Below are positions 1-9,283 of a DNA stretch of 64,000 nucleotides, in pieces. This DNA comes from Shewanella mangrovi. GTDB taxonomy: Bacteria > Pseudomonadota > Gammaproteobacteria > Enterobacterales > Shewanellaceae. The stretch is taken from NCBI RefSeq assembly GCF_000753795.1, contig NZ_JPEO01000001.1, positions 248,001-312,000 of the forward strand, in the 5' to 3' direction. Positions within the stretch are counted from its first letter, which is position 1; every line of letters starts with the position of its first letter. The notes beneath the pieces are model-generated. The model was not told the DNA's origin, did no database searches, and was given only the letters and a program-made list of their open reading frames with translations. Made by a program: the position numbers and the translations under genes.

Positions 1-845
1 ATCGCATTAACCGGCAGTGAGAACTCTACAAACTCAGGACCATTAAGGGTTTTGCCATCTAACATAGGTGCTTTCGGGTGGGTTTTATCTGCCCCAATGT
101 AAACGTTACGGTTATCCGGTGCCTTAGCTGAACGATTACGACCAGGGAATCGTTCAATATCGAAGTTATCCCGTCCCATACTGACGGTGATGACCATGTC
201 GACTTGTTTATCACGATATACCGGGGTCAGTAGGGATTCGATAATGCCTTCATCAAAATCGGCGAAACGCACCGGAATCATTACTGTTTCAATCTGTACA
301 TTTTTACCATTGGCTTGAAAGCGGTAGCCATCTAACGCTAACGCGACTAAACCCGAGGGGTTACTTTGGTCGATGTGGCGATCAAGGAAAAAGGGATCAA
401 AGCCGGTCAGAAGAATCTTAATATTGGTGTCATCCGCATACTCAATATCACTGAAACCGCGCGATGATTTCTCGACCGCTTTTATAAGAATTTGCTTCTG
501 CCAGTCAGCAATGTTGAAGGCAGGCTTAGCATCGCTCAGCAGTTGGCGCATTTTCAGGCGTGACCAGTACAGCGAGCGATCATCAGGGTGGCCTGATTGC
601 ACATCACGCACCGCTTGCTGCCATACGCGTTTACCTAATTGCGCTACCATCTGGGTGACTTTCAATTCATCATTTTGCCTGGCGTAGCTGGTGCCTAAAT
701 CTTCGACAAAGGCCTGATAGCGGTCAACAACCTGCGGCATAGCGGTTGAGGCTGCGCCAATACGCTGCTCTTCTACACCAGCGTTGGCGGTAAGTGAAAC
801 ACAACAACTTAGGAGTAATGTACTGAATAACAGCGGCTTGTGCAT
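1..845 (-). CDS. Exported pyroglutamyl-peptidase I-like protein (C15 family), C-terminus missing
   Basis: The frame starts at an ATG whose complement is at 843-845 and stays open past base 1, so about 281 N-terminal residues are visible. Residues 1-23 form a signal peptide (hydrophobic LLFSTLLLSCCVSLTANA). A helical N-terminal extension of about 110 residues follows. From about residue 138 the protein reads ILLTGFDPFFLDRHIDQSNP and SGLVALAL, the nucleotide-free opening of pyrrolidone-carboxylate peptidases, and later TVSMGRDNFDIERFPGRNRS and APDNRN. Classical Pcp removes N-terminal pyroglutamate in the cytoplasm with a Glu-Cys-His triad; here the Cys and His would lie outside the window, so activity cannot be judged. 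The signal peptide and extension suggest a periplasmic variant. The family call is good; the substrate is unknown. Confidence 0.75.
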   Translation of the reverse strand, partial: MHKPLLFSTLLLSCCVSLTANAGVEEQRIGAASTAMPQVVDRYQAFVEDLGTSYARQNDELKVTQMVAQLGKRVWQQAVRDVQSGHPDDRSLYWSRLKMRQLLSDAKPAFNIADWQKQILIKAVEKSSRGFSDIEYADDTNIKILLTGFDPFFLDRHIDQSNPSGLVALALDGYRFQANGKNVQIETVMIPVRFADFDEGIIESLLTPVYRDKQVDMVITVSMGRDNFDIERFPGRNRSAKAPDNRNVYIGADKTHPKAPMLDGKTLNGPEFVEFSLPVNA

Positions 846-974
846 GGGACAGTTCCTTAGCAGCAACGTTTTTTAACAATTCCTTATCAGTTAAGTATGC
901 ACCAGCATTTCGCTACATTAAAGCAGATAAGCCATTAATCTTAGATGATTTGTCGTGTCCGTTAGCGGTAAATG

Positions 975-1886
975 CTACATCATCATTGACTGAAGCGATT
1001 CTTGGCTGCCAAAGCGCTTGGTGAAAAAGTCGAGGAAGACACTGATATTGGTAGCCAACTGGCGACGACTGGAATAGACACCGTACACTTTAAAAGGCTC
1101 AATCGGCCATTCCTGCAGAAGTGGCACTAAGGTGCCGCTGGCAATTTCGTTCTTACAGACAGAGTTAGACAAAATTGCGATGCCAAAGTCATCCATCGCC
1201 ATGCGCTTCACCATGACGGAGCTGTTAACCCGTACACGGCGCTTAAAGCTGGCCATGGTTTTACGGTTGCCTTTCCCCAGCGGCCAAATCGGCGCCGAGC
1301 GCAAGGTGCCCAGTAAAATACCGTCATGTTGCGCCAGATCTTTAGGCGTTGCAGGTGTGCCTTTGGCTTTTAGATAGGCGGGGCTGGCGACCAAAATTGG
1401 CTGCCGTTCAAACAGCAATCTGGCCACGAGGTCTGAAGATTGTAGCGGCCCGTATTTAATGGCGATGTCGTAGCCTTCACCGACTAAACCTACTTCGGCA
1501 TCGGTAAACTGCACATCGAGTTCGATACCCGGATAAAGATGCATAAAGCCACTACACAGACTGGCAATGACTTCCTGATTGAAAGAAACCGGGATGGCAA
1601 TTCGCAATAATCCAGCCACATCATTGTGAGTATATTCAATGGTAGCCTTTGCGGCTTCCACTTCATTGGTTATATTTTCACAGTGCTGATAAAATAAGGC
1701 ACCAATCTGTGTCAGGCTGATTGAGCGCGTGTTACGTTGCAATAAACGTACGCCAAGTTCTTGCTCAAGCTGCGCAATTTTGCGACTGATAGTGGATTTT
1801 GGCAGACCCATTTCTCTGGCCGCTTGAGAGAAGCCTTCTGCTCTGACCACTGCAGCAAATAGCAGCATCCCATTCAAATCTGGCAT
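975..1886 (-). CDS. LysR-family transcriptional regulator
   Basis: This is a 303-residue protein of usual LysR length. Residues 1-60 hold the winged helix-turn-helix (MPDLNGMLLFAAVVRAEGFS, then AAREMGLPKSTISRKIAQLE), and residues 90-295 the type 2 periplasmic-binding-like effector domain (AGLLRIAIPVSFNQEVIASL). It closely follows the subgroup with LPKSTISRKIAQLEQELG in the recognition helix. It is transcribed away from the fused acyl-CoA carboxylase gene with 125 bases between the two start codons, the classical layout in which a LysR protein controls the divergent gene. The effector is not predictable. Regulation of the carboxylase is inferred only from position. Confidence 0.9.
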   Translation of the reverse strand: MPDLNGMLLFAAVVRAEGFSQAAREMGLPKSTISRKIAQLEQELGVRLLQRNTRSISLTQIGALFYQHCENITNEVEAAKATIEYTHNDVAGLLRIAIPVSFNQEVIASLCSGFMHLYPGIELDVQFTDAEVGLVGEGYDIAIKYGPLQSSDLVARLLFERQPILVASPAYLKAKGTPATPKDLAQHDGILLGTLRSAPIWPLGKGNRKTMASFKRRVRVNSSVMVKRMAMDDFGIAILSNSVCKNEIASGTLVPLLQEWPIEPFKVYGVYSSRRQLATNISVFLDFFTKRFGSQESLQSMMM

Positions 1887-1951
1887 GTTTTTCTTACTGT
1901 CTCAAAAATGGAACAAAGTGTCTAAGCCAGTTTAATAGTAATTTTGAGTGC

Positions 1952-1969
1952 ATCAAAGTTATATTTGAT
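1952..1969. promoter_or_regulatory. Inverted repeat in the LysR/carboxylase divergent region
   Basis: ATCAAA and TTTGAT face each other across six bases (1958-1963), giving an 18-base dyad 42 bases upstream of the carboxylase start and 65 bases from the LysR start. It is the clearest dyad in this divergent region and a candidate operator. It is not an exact T-N11-A LysR box. Confidence 0.4.
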
Positions 1970-2011
1970 CGCTGTATCATAAATAAAGAGGCTTAGCAGA
2001 GGATCGATTCG

Positions 2012-5000
2012 ATGACCAGCACAAAGCAGCCCGCAAACATGACTCAGGCACAAACTCCAGATCCGCTGTTTTTACATGCGGAACATCTGGCACAAGATTT
2101 CTCTCTTTTTCCCGAACATAGCAAGAAAAGTCTAAACGACGAGATCAAAGGTTTATTAGATGAAGATGCCATCCAGGCCAACCTTAAATCTCTGTCGCAG
2201 TTAGATGTTGATGGCTATGTTAACAAAGTTATTCAGCCAACCTTAGATAAGAACCGCCCAGGTGCTAAGCGTATCATCGCCGAATTGAAAGGTAAGATGA
2301 TCGCTGAAGAAACCCACGGCCCTTTCTACCAAGCTGAAATTGAATTGAATTTCGGTGGCCGTAGCCGCCGTATCGGTTTTGTTGCGCAAGAACGTACCAC
2401 CTCTAACGGCGCGTGGATGCCAGAGCATCACCTGCTGTGTTGTGAAGCCGTACGTCACTTCGCTGAGCTGTCGATGCCAATCGTATTTATGATTGACACG
2501 CCGGGGGCAGATGCTGGTGAAGTCGCCAATAGCCATAACCAAGCGCATTCTATTTCACGTGCTATCGCCGAAAGCGTTAACGTTGACGTGCCAACGCTGG
2601 GTATCGTGATTGGCGCTGGTTACTCTGGTGGTGCTATTCCATTGGCAGCGGCAAACATCTTGCTGTCATTACGCGACGGTATCTTCAATACCATTCAGCC
2701 TCAGGGCTTACAAAGCATTGCGCGTAAGTTCAATCTGTCTTGGCAGGAATGTGCCAAATCAGTGGGTGTGTCGCCAGAAGAGCTATACACCGCTGGTTGT
2801 ATCGATGGCATTATCGATTTCTCGCCAAGTGATCGTGATGAGCGCCAGCACAACCTGCGCCGCGCGATTATCAGCGGTATTGAAGCGATTGAAAGTGCTG
2901 CGGTTGGTTTTGTTAAAGAATCTGATGATCTGAAAGAACACTATCGTCGCAGTCTGAACCGTTTCCTTTATCCTTCGAAAAACTTGAAGGCACTCGACAG
3001 TGCGGTACACATGTCGCAGTCGAGCAACCCAACGATGCACTTGAACCTGTTTGGTAGTGCATATCGTTATCTGCGTTACTTGACGCTGCGTAGTCGTATC
3101 CATTCCATCACCATGGATCAATACGGTCGCCTGTCAAAAGTCAGTGTGCCAGAAGGTGACTTGCTGCTGCGTATTCAAAAAGAGCAGGAAAAAGTCTTCC
3201 AATCTTGGTTATCGAGCCCAGATAAGCTGATTTACGATGAAGAGCTGGCGAAGTTGTGGAACAACTTTGTGTCTAAGCGTGAAGACGTCAGCACCGAACG
3301 TAATATGCTGACCCGTTTGATTTTGGGTGAACCAAAAGAAAACTACAAAAAGGCACGTAAGGCACTGTTGTTCAACATCTGTTGGTCGCTGTACCACCGT
3401 TGGAAAGCCAATGCTGCCAACAACTTCAAAGGACTGATCCAGTATCTGGAAACCTTACCTGCTGAAGTGACCCAAGCGCCATGGCCTGAACTGAACGAAC
3501 TGACCGTACTCGATGTAGTTGTCAACCAAGAGTTACGTGAAGACTTCATTTGGCAGTGTTACAACATTCTGATCTTCAACGCCCTGTACGACAACGTGGT
3601 CGGTAATCTGGCATCTATCGCGAAAGAAGCGATGATGAACAAGAGCCTGTCGCGTAGTTCTGTTGATGGTCTGTTACACAAATCTATCGACCGCGCCATT
3701 TCTACTCAGGATGTGGCCAACGATAAGAGTAAGTTCTATAAGTGGCTGAAGTACTTTATGTCTCAGTCAAACCGCGCAGAATTGCTAACGAAAACTGAGC
3801 AATGGAAGAGCGTCGGTTTCCCACAACTGAACAACAGCTTGTTCGTTATTCTGACTTACTTCTTCGAACGCTTGCTGCCTGAGTACTTCGACAGTGAAGA
3901 AGACAATACTCAGTACACTGGCGCCATTAACCCGGTACGTATCGGTCGTCGTAAAGACTTCTGGAACCGTCTGACCATGGGTTATCAGGATCTGTTGATC
4001 CAGCGCGTACTGCGTGAAGAGAAGAAAACCGGCAAGATGACCTGGAACAATATTGTTGATACTTTCTTCAACAATTTTGATGAGTTGAACGGCGACAAGA
4101 TGACGGCCAATTCACTCAACTTCCCGGGGTTCCGCTTGTCGATTGAAGACGCACTTGACCGTGGTATTCGCCCATGCGGTTTGATTACGGGGCTGGCTGA
4201 TTTCAAACACAATGGCAAAAAATTGCGAGTGGGTGTTGCCGTATCTAATACCGCCTTCCAAGCTGGTGCCTTTGATATGGCCAGTGCTGAGAAATTCTCT
4301 GCGCTGTTGATTGAATGTGCTAAGCGTCGACTACCAGTGATCTGCTTCATCAGCTCAGGTGGTATGCAAACGAAAGAGGGTGGTGCTGCACTCTTCTCGA
4401 TGGCCGTTGTGAACGACCGCATCACGCGCTTTATCCGTGATAATGAATTGCCAGTGATGATGTTTGGTTATGGCGACTGTACCGGTGGTGCGCAAGCATC
4501 GTTTGTTACTCACCCATTGGTGCAAACTTATTATCTGTCTGGTACTAACATGCCGTTTGCGGGTCAAATGGTGGTACCTGCGTATTTGCCTTCGACCGCA
4601 ACCTTGTCCAACTATCTGTCTAAAGTGCCAGGTGCGATGAATGGTTTAGTACAAAACCCATTCAGCGACACTTTGGATGAGCAGTTACAAGGTATCGATC
4701 CTCTGATGCCAATGCCGACCGATAGTATTGAAAGTGTTATCAGCACCGCACTGTCTTCATTGGTTCCTGAAACCCATGAAGTTTCAAGCGATGAAATCGT
4801 ACAAGACGACCCTCGTAAGCTGATGAAGCCTATCGACAAAGTGCTGATCCACGCTCGTGGTTGTACTGCGGTGAAACTGATCCGCAAAGCACACGATAAC
4901 AACATCAACGTGGTGTTGGTGGCATCTGATCCTGATATGACCTCAGTGCCAGCAGATATGCTGAAAGAGAACGACAAGTTGGTTTGTCTCGGTGGTAACA

Positions 5001-6571
5001 CCTCTGATGAATCTTACTTGAACGCATACTCTGTACTGCGTGTTGCCGATTACGAGCAAGTAGACGCGTTGCACCCAGGTATCGGCTTCTTGTCTGAAAG
5101 TCCACAGTTCGCCGCATTGTGCGTGAACAACGGCGTTAACTTTGTTGGTCCTAGCGTCAACTCAATGACCACCATGGGTAACAAGTCGAACGCAATTAAG
5201 ACCTCACAATCGCAAAACGTACCGGTTGTTCCCGGTTCACATGGTATTTTGACTAACGCAGAGCAAGCGGTGAACGTAGCCAACGAAATTGGTTACCCTG
5301 TGCTGCTTAAAGCGGTACAAGGTGGTGGCGGTAAAGGTATTCAGGTCGTTCGTCGTCCAGAAGAAATGATTGGTCTGTTCCAAAAGACCTCGACTGAAGC
5401 GGCGGCGGCGTTTGGTAACGGTGACCTGTACCTCGAAAAATATGTGACGTCACTGCGTCATATCGAAGTCCAGTTGCTGCGTGACCAATTTGGTAATGCC
5501 AAGGTGCTGGGTTTACGTGACTGTTCAGTACAACGTAACAACCAGAAAGTGATTGAAGAGTCTGGCTCAACTATGCTGCCAGATGAGCTGAAAGCCAAAG
5601 TGTTGGAATACACTAAAGCGCTTGGTCACGCTACCGATTACATGGGCGCAGGTACGGTTGAGTTCATCTACAACTTGGATGCCAACGAAGTGTACTTCAT
5701 GGAAATGAACACTCGTCTGCAGGTAGAGCACCCAGTCACAGAACTGACTTCAGGTATCGACATTGTCAGTGCACAGTTCGACATCGCATCTGGCCGTTCT
5801 ATCGAAGAGCTGCAACCAAAAGAGCTGGGCTATGCACTGGAAGTGCGTGTCACTGCTGAGAAAGCGGCACTGGACAGCCAAGGCATTCTGCACCTGCTGC
5901 CTAATCCAGGTTTGATCAGTGAATGTGTGATGCCAGAGCGCGATGATATCGACGTGATTTCTATCGCAGCGGAAGGCAAAGAAGTATCGCCATACTACGA
6001 TAGCTTGATTGCGCAAATCATCGTGCATGGTGAAGACCGTGAAGATGCCATCAACCGCATGTTGAGCTACCTCGATAGCGTCTCTATCAAAGGCATCGCC
6101 ACTAACATTCCATTGTTGAAGCGTATTCTGGCCGATCGTACCTTCCGTGAAGGCGTATACGATACCAACTATTTGCCACGTTTGATGGCCGAGTTGGATA
6201 TTCCAGAATTGATCGCTGAGATGGAAGCGGCGGCAGAAGCAGAAGCGGTAGATACTGAGTCACTGCGTGTGGGTGAATCGAGCGAACTGAAAGTATTGGC
6301 ACAGGGTGCTGGTATCTTCTATAGCTCACCAGCACCGGGTGAAGCAGACTTTGTGAAAGAAGGCGATATCGTCACTGTGGATCAAACCTTAGGTTTGACT
6401 GAAGCAATGAAGATGTTCTCACAAATCACACTCGCTGGCTTTAACCGCAAAAATGCCGTGTTGTATCCAGAAGATAAGCAATATCGCATTGAGCGGATTC
6501 TGAACGGTAACGGCCAACAAGTATCGCAAGGTGACCTGCTGTTTGTTATCTCTCCGGTAGATGCCGAATAA
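2012..6571 (+). CDS. Single-chain multifunctional acyl-CoA carboxylase (CT-alpha, CT-beta, BC, BCCP fusion)
   Basis: A 1519-residue biotin-dependent carboxylase. Residues 100-290 match the AccA-type carboxyltransferase half (FMIDTPGADAGEVA, GIVIGAGYSGGAIPLAAA). Residues 300-690 are a helical linker without a recognised motif. Residues 700-900 match the AccD-type half (ISSGGMQTKEGGAALFSMA near 780), with no visible zinc ribbon. Residues 943-1400 are biotin carboxylase: ATP-grasp loop GGGGKGIQVV near 1105 and catalytic EMNTRLQVEHPVTE near 1231. The end is a biotin carrier domain with EAMKM at 1464-1468, K1467 being the expected biotinylation site. The start is supported by AGAGGA-type RBS at 1998-2003. 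The whole reaction (biotin charging, then carboxyl transfer to an acyl-CoA) could run on one chain. The acyl-CoA substrate is unknown; it is probably additional to the normal AccABCD. A terminator follows directly. Confidence 0.92.
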   Translation: MTSTKQPANMTQAQTPDPLFLHAEHLAQDFSLFPEHSKKSLNDEIKGLLDEDAIQANLKSLSQLDVDGYVNKVIQPTLDKNRPGAKRIIAELKGKMIAEETHGPFYQAEIELNFGGRSRRIGFVAQERTTSNGAWMPEHHLLCCEAVRHFAELSMPIVFMIDTPGADAGEVANSHNQAHSISRAIAESVNVDVPTLGIVIGAGYSGGAIPLAAANILLSLRDGIFNTIQPQGLQSIARKFNLSWQECAKSVGVSPEELYTAGCIDGIIDFSPSDRDERQHNLRRAIISGIEAIESAAVGFVKESDDLKEHYRRSLNRFLYPSKNLKALDSAVHMSQSSNPTMHLNLFGSAYRYLRYLTLRSRIHSITMDQYGRLSKVSVPEGDLLLRIQKEQEKVFQSWLSSPDKLIYDEELAKLWNNFVSKREDVSTERNMLTRLILGEPKENYKKARKALLFNICWSLYHRWKANAANNFKGLIQYLETLPAEVTQAPWPELNELTVLDVVVNQELREDFIWQCYNILIFNALYDNVVGNLASIAKEAMMNKSLSRSSVDGLLHKSIDRAISTQDVANDKSKFYKWLKYFMSQSNRAELLTKTEQWKSVGFPQLNNSLFVILTYFFERLLPEYFDSEEDNTQYTGAINPVRIGRRKDFWNRLTMGYQDLLIQRVLREEKKTGKMTWNNIVDTFFNNFDELNGDKMTANSLNFPGFRLSIEDALDRGIRPCGLITGLADFKHNGKKLRVGVAVSNTAFQAGAFDMASAEKFSALLIECAKRRLPVICFISSGGMQTKEGGAALFSMAVVNDRITRFIRDNELPVMMFGYGDCTGGAQASFVTHPLVQTYYLSGTNMPFAGQMVVPAYLPSTATLSNYLSKVPGAMNGLVQNPFSDTLDEQLQGIDPLMPMPTDSIESVISTALSSLVPETHEVSSDEIVQDDPRKLMKPIDKVLIHARGCTAVKLIRKAHDNNINVVLVASDPDMTSVPADMLKENDKLVCLGGNTSDESYLNAYSVLRVADYEQVDALHPGIGFLSESPQFAALCVNNGVNFVGPSVNSMTTMGNKSNAIKTSQSQNVPVVPGSHGILTNAEQAVNVANEIGYPVLLKAVQGGGGKGIQVVRRPEEMIGLFQKTSTEAAAAFGNGDLYLEKYVTSLRHIEVQLLRDQFGNAKVLGLRDCSVQRNNQKVIEESGSTMLPDELKAKVLEYTKALGHATDYMGAGTVEFIYNLDANEVYFMEMNTRLQVEHPVTELTSGIDIVSAQFDIASGRSIEELQPKELGYALEVRVTAEKAALDSQGILHLLPNPGLISECVMPERDDIDVISIAAEGKEVSPYYDSLIAQIIVHGEDREDAINRMLSYLDSVSIKGIATNIPLLKRILADRTFREGVYDTNYLPRLMAELDIPELIAEMEAAAEAEAVDTESLRVGESSELKVLAQGAGIFYSSPAPGEADFVKEGDIVTVDQTLGLTEAMKMFSQITLAGFNRKNAVLYPEDKQYRIERILNGNGQQVSQGDLLFVISPVDAE

Positions 6572-6590
6572 GCAGTAAACGAAATGTCAT

Positions 6591-6617
6591 AAAAAAGCCC
6601 GCTTAGCGGGCTTTTTT
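6591..6617 (+). terminator. Intrinsic terminator after the fused carboxylase
   Basis: AAGCCCGC and GCGGGCTT pair around a short TTA loop, flanked by A6 on the left and T6 on the right, 20 bases after the stop codon. The flanking A and T runs mean it could work in both directions, but only the plus-strand gene needs it. Confidence 0.9.
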
Positions 6618-6677
6618 GTCGGCTACACTAAATAGCGGCGTGAGCTAGCACCATTTTAAAGATGGTTGAAAGCTAAT

Positions 6678-6698
6678 TTCGGTAAACAAATTACCGAA
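6678..6698. promoter_or_regulatory. Perfect 8-base inverted repeat upstream of the second EF-G gene
   Basis: TTCGGTAA and TTACCGAA are separated by five bases. The dyad sits about 305 bases before the EF-G start in an otherwise gene-free stretch (6618-7003), after the terminator of the previous gene. It has no T-run, so an operator is more likely than a terminator. The protein that binds it is unknown. Confidence 0.4.
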
Positions 6699-6882
6699 GA
6701 TATTAATGATTTTTTGAAATCTGGCGGAAAATCCTGTAAAACCAGCCCCAGAAAACCGACTTCGTTGCAATTGCATATGGATTTGTAGCTTTGTAATTGT
6801 TTGAAAAACAAAGGTAATAATCTGTTAAGTCTCAATTTTACAGCGCTATTGTTAAGACGCTGGTGAAATTTGAATCTGTGGA

Positions 6883-6913
6883 TTGCAGGAAGGTGGGATT
6901 TCGGTGTTATAAT
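6883..6913 (+). promoter_or_regulatory. Putative sigma-70 promoter of the second EF-G gene
   Basis: A perfect TATAAT lies at 6908-6913. The best -35-like hexamer, TTGCAG at 6883-6888, is weak and 19 bases away. This would leave a 5' leader of about 80 bases, which contains a GC-rich segment near 6930-6975 before the ATG at 7004. Confidence 0.55.
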
Positions 6914-7003
6914 ACGCGCCTTAATAAATGGGGTACCGTCTGTCGCAGCAAACGAAGTGGCACACTCCGTCTCCTATTCACTAACTCATAATGAAGTTGA
7001 ATC

Positions 7004-9091
7004 ATGACTGACTTATCGAAATACAGAAATATTGGTATTTTTGCTCACGTTGACGCGGGTAAAACTACCACCACCGAGCGTATCCTGAAACTCACTGGTA
7101 AGATCCACAAACTGGGTGAAGTACACGATGGCGCTTCAACCATGGACTTCATGGATCAGGAAGCTGAACGTGGTATCACCATTCAGTCAGCTGCGACTAC
7201 CTGTTTCTGGAAAGATCACCGTTTTAACATCATCGATACCCCAGGACACGTTGACTTCACCGTTGAAGTTTATCGTTCTCTGAAAGTTCTGGATGGCGGC
7301 GTTGGTGTATTCTGTGGTAGCGGTGGTGTTGAACCACAATCAGAAACCAACTGGCGTTATGCGAACGAATCAGAAGTTGCACGTTTGATCTTCGTGAACA
7401 AACTGGACCGTATGGGTGCTGACTTCTTGCGCGTAGTTGCTCAAGTTAAACGCGTTCTGGGTGCAAACCCACTGGTTATGACGCTGCCTATCGGCATCGA
7501 AGATGACTTCAAAGGCGTAGTAGACGTTCTGAACCGTAAAGCGTACATCTGGGACGAAACTGGTCTGCCAGAAAACTACACCGTGACTGACGTACCAGAA
7601 GACATGGTTGATCTGGTTGAAGAACATCGCGAACACATGGTTGAAACTGCGGTTGAGCAAGATGACGACCTGATGGAAGCGTACATGGAAGGTGAAGAAC
7701 CTTCTATCGAAGACATCAAGCGTTGTATCCGTAAAGGTACCATCAACTTGGCGTTCTTCCCTACGTTCTGTGGTTCTGCGTTCAAGAACAAAGGTATGCA
7801 GTTGCTGCTTGACGCAGTAGTTGATTACCTGCCTTCTCCAACAGAAGTTGTACCACAACCTCTGACTAACCCAGAAACTGGTGAAGAAACTGGTGAAGTA
7901 GCTACCGTATCTGTTGACGAGCCTTTCCGTGCTCTGGCGTTCAAAATCATGGACGACCGTTTCGGTGCGCTGACCTTTATCCGTATCTACTCAGGCAAAC
8001 TGAAGAAGGGTGACACCATCCTGAACAGTGCAACTGGTAAAACTGAACGTATCGGCCGTATGGTAATGATGCACGCTAACGACCGTGCTGAAATCGATAG
8101 CGCTCAAGCGGGTGACATCCTAGCAGTTGTAGGTATGAAGAACGTTCAAACTGGTCACACTCTGTGTGATCCTAAGCATGAATGTACTCTGGAACCTATG
8201 ATCTTCCCTGATCCAGTTATCTCTATCGCAGTAACTCCGAAGGACAAAGGTGCTTCTGAAAAACTGGGTATCGCACTGGGTAAAATGGTTGCTGAAGATC
8301 CATCATTCCAAGTTGAAACTGACCAAGAAACTGGTGACACCATCCTGAAAGGTATGGGTGAACTGCACTTGGACATTAAAGTTGACATCCTGAAACGTAC
8401 TCACGGTGTTGACCTGACTGTAGGTGCTCCTCAAGTAGCTTATCGTGAAACTATCACTAAAGCTGTTGAAGATAGCTACACTCACAAGAAACAATCTGGT
8501 GGTTCTGGTCAATTCGGTAAGATCGATTACCGCATCAAGCCAGGCGAAGCTAACTCAGGCTTCAAGTTCGTATCATCAGTTGTTGGTGGAAACGTACCTC
8601 GTGAATTCTGGCCTGCAGTTGAGTTTGGTTTCGAATCAATGATGAAAGAAGGTCCATTGGCTGGCTTCCCTGTATTGGACGTTGAAGTTGAACTGTTCGA
8701 TGGTTCTTTCCACGCAGTTGACTCATCAGCAATCGCGTTCGAAATCGCAGCAAAAGGCGCGTTCCGTCAATCTATGCCAAAGGCGGGTCCACAGCTGTTG
8801 GAACCTATCATGAAGGTTGACGTGTTCACTCCAGACGATCACGTAGGTGACGTAATCGGTGACCTGAACCGTCGTCGCGGCATGATCAAAGACCAAGAAG
8901 CTGGTCTGACTGGTGTTCGCGTTAAAGCAGACGTACCGTTGTCAGAAATGTTTGGTTACATCGGTAACCTGCGTACTATGACTTCAGGTCGTGGTCAGTT
9001 CTCTATGGAGTTCTCACACTACGCTGCATGTCCTGCAAACGTTGCTGAAAAAGTAATTGCAGAGACTAAAGAGAAAAAAGCGGCTAAATAA
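7004..9091 (+). CDS. fusA2: Elongation factor G, second-copy type
   Basis: A 695-residue translational GTPase that moves tRNA and mRNA on the ribosome after peptide bond formation. The G1 loop [13 protein letters not shown] is at residues 14-26, the switch II region has [12 protein letters not shown], and G4 is NKLDRMGAD. The domain II to V order follows, with [20 protein letters not shown] in domain V. It stands alone, not between rpsG and tufA as the str-operon fusA does, so it is probably the extra EF-G that Shewanella and Vibrio carry. Codon use is highly biased to GAA, GGT and CTG, suggesting strong expression. Whether it works in elongation, recycling or under a stress condition cannot be read from sequence. 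It has its own promoter and terminator. Confidence 0.93.
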   Translation: MTDLSKYRNIGIFAHVDAGKTTTTERILKLTGKIHKLGEVHDGASTMDFMDQEAERGITIQSAATTCFWKDHRFNIIDTPGHVDFTVEVYRSLKVLDGGVGVFCGSGGVEPQSETNWRYANESEVARLIFVNKLDRMGADFLRVVAQVKRVLGANPLVMTLPIGIEDDFKGVVDVLNRKAYIWDETGLPENYTVTDVPEDMVDLVEEHREHMVETAVEQDDDLMEAYMEGEEPSIEDIKRCIRKGTINLAFFPTFCGSAFKNKGMQLLLDAVVDYLPSPTEVVPQPLTNPETGEETGEVATVSVDEPFRALAFKIMDDRFGALTFIRIYSGKLKKGDTILNSATGKTERIGRMVMMHANDRAEIDSAQAGDILAVVGMKNVQTGHTLCDPKHECTLEPMIFPDPVISIAVTPKDKGASEKLGIALGKMVAEDPSFQVETDQETGDTILKGMGELHLDIKVDILKRTHGVDLTVGAPQVAYRETITKAVEDSYTHKKQSGGSGQFGKIDYRIKPGEANSGFKFVSSVVGGNVPREFWPAVEFGFESMMKEGPLAGFPVLDVEVELFDGSFHAVDSSAIAFEIAAKGAFRQSMPKAGPQLLEPIMKVDVFTPDDHVGDVIGDLNRRRGMIKDQEAGLTGVRVKADVPLSEMFGYIGNLRTMTSGRGQFSMEFSHYAACPANVAEKVIAETKEKKAAK

Positions 9092-9114
9092 GCCTTAGCT
9101 TTTACTCTCGCATT

Positions 9115-9142
9115 AAAAAGCCCGCTCTAAGCGGGCTTTTTT
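9115..9142 (+). terminator. Intrinsic terminator of fusA2
   Basis: AAAAAGCCCGCT and AGCGGGCTTTTTT form a GC-rich stem with a 4-base loop and a T6 tract, 23 bases after the EF-G stop codon. Confidence 0.92.
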
Positions 9143-9231
9143 GTGTCTATGTGACATATGGTGTGTTTAAGGACTATCGTCGCTTAGACTGCGCGGGAGA
9201 AGTTTTGGCAGTATGAGTGACTAGTCGATAC

Positions 9232-9260
9232 AAAAAAGCCTGCTCGTTGGCAGGCTTTTT
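9232..9260 (-). terminator. Intrinsic terminator of arcA
   Basis: AAAAAAGCCTGC and GCAGGCTTTTT pair around TCGTTG. Read on the minus strand it gives a GC stem followed by T6, 24 bases after the arcA stop codon. Together with the fusA2 terminator it separates two convergent genes. Confidence 0.9.
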
Positions 9261-9283
9261 GGCGCTAGTAGGAAAACCGCTTA

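Noticed and set aside
7370..7858. Long antisense frame inside fusA2
   Set aside because: Shadow frame of a highly biased, strongly conserved gene; no coding features of its own.
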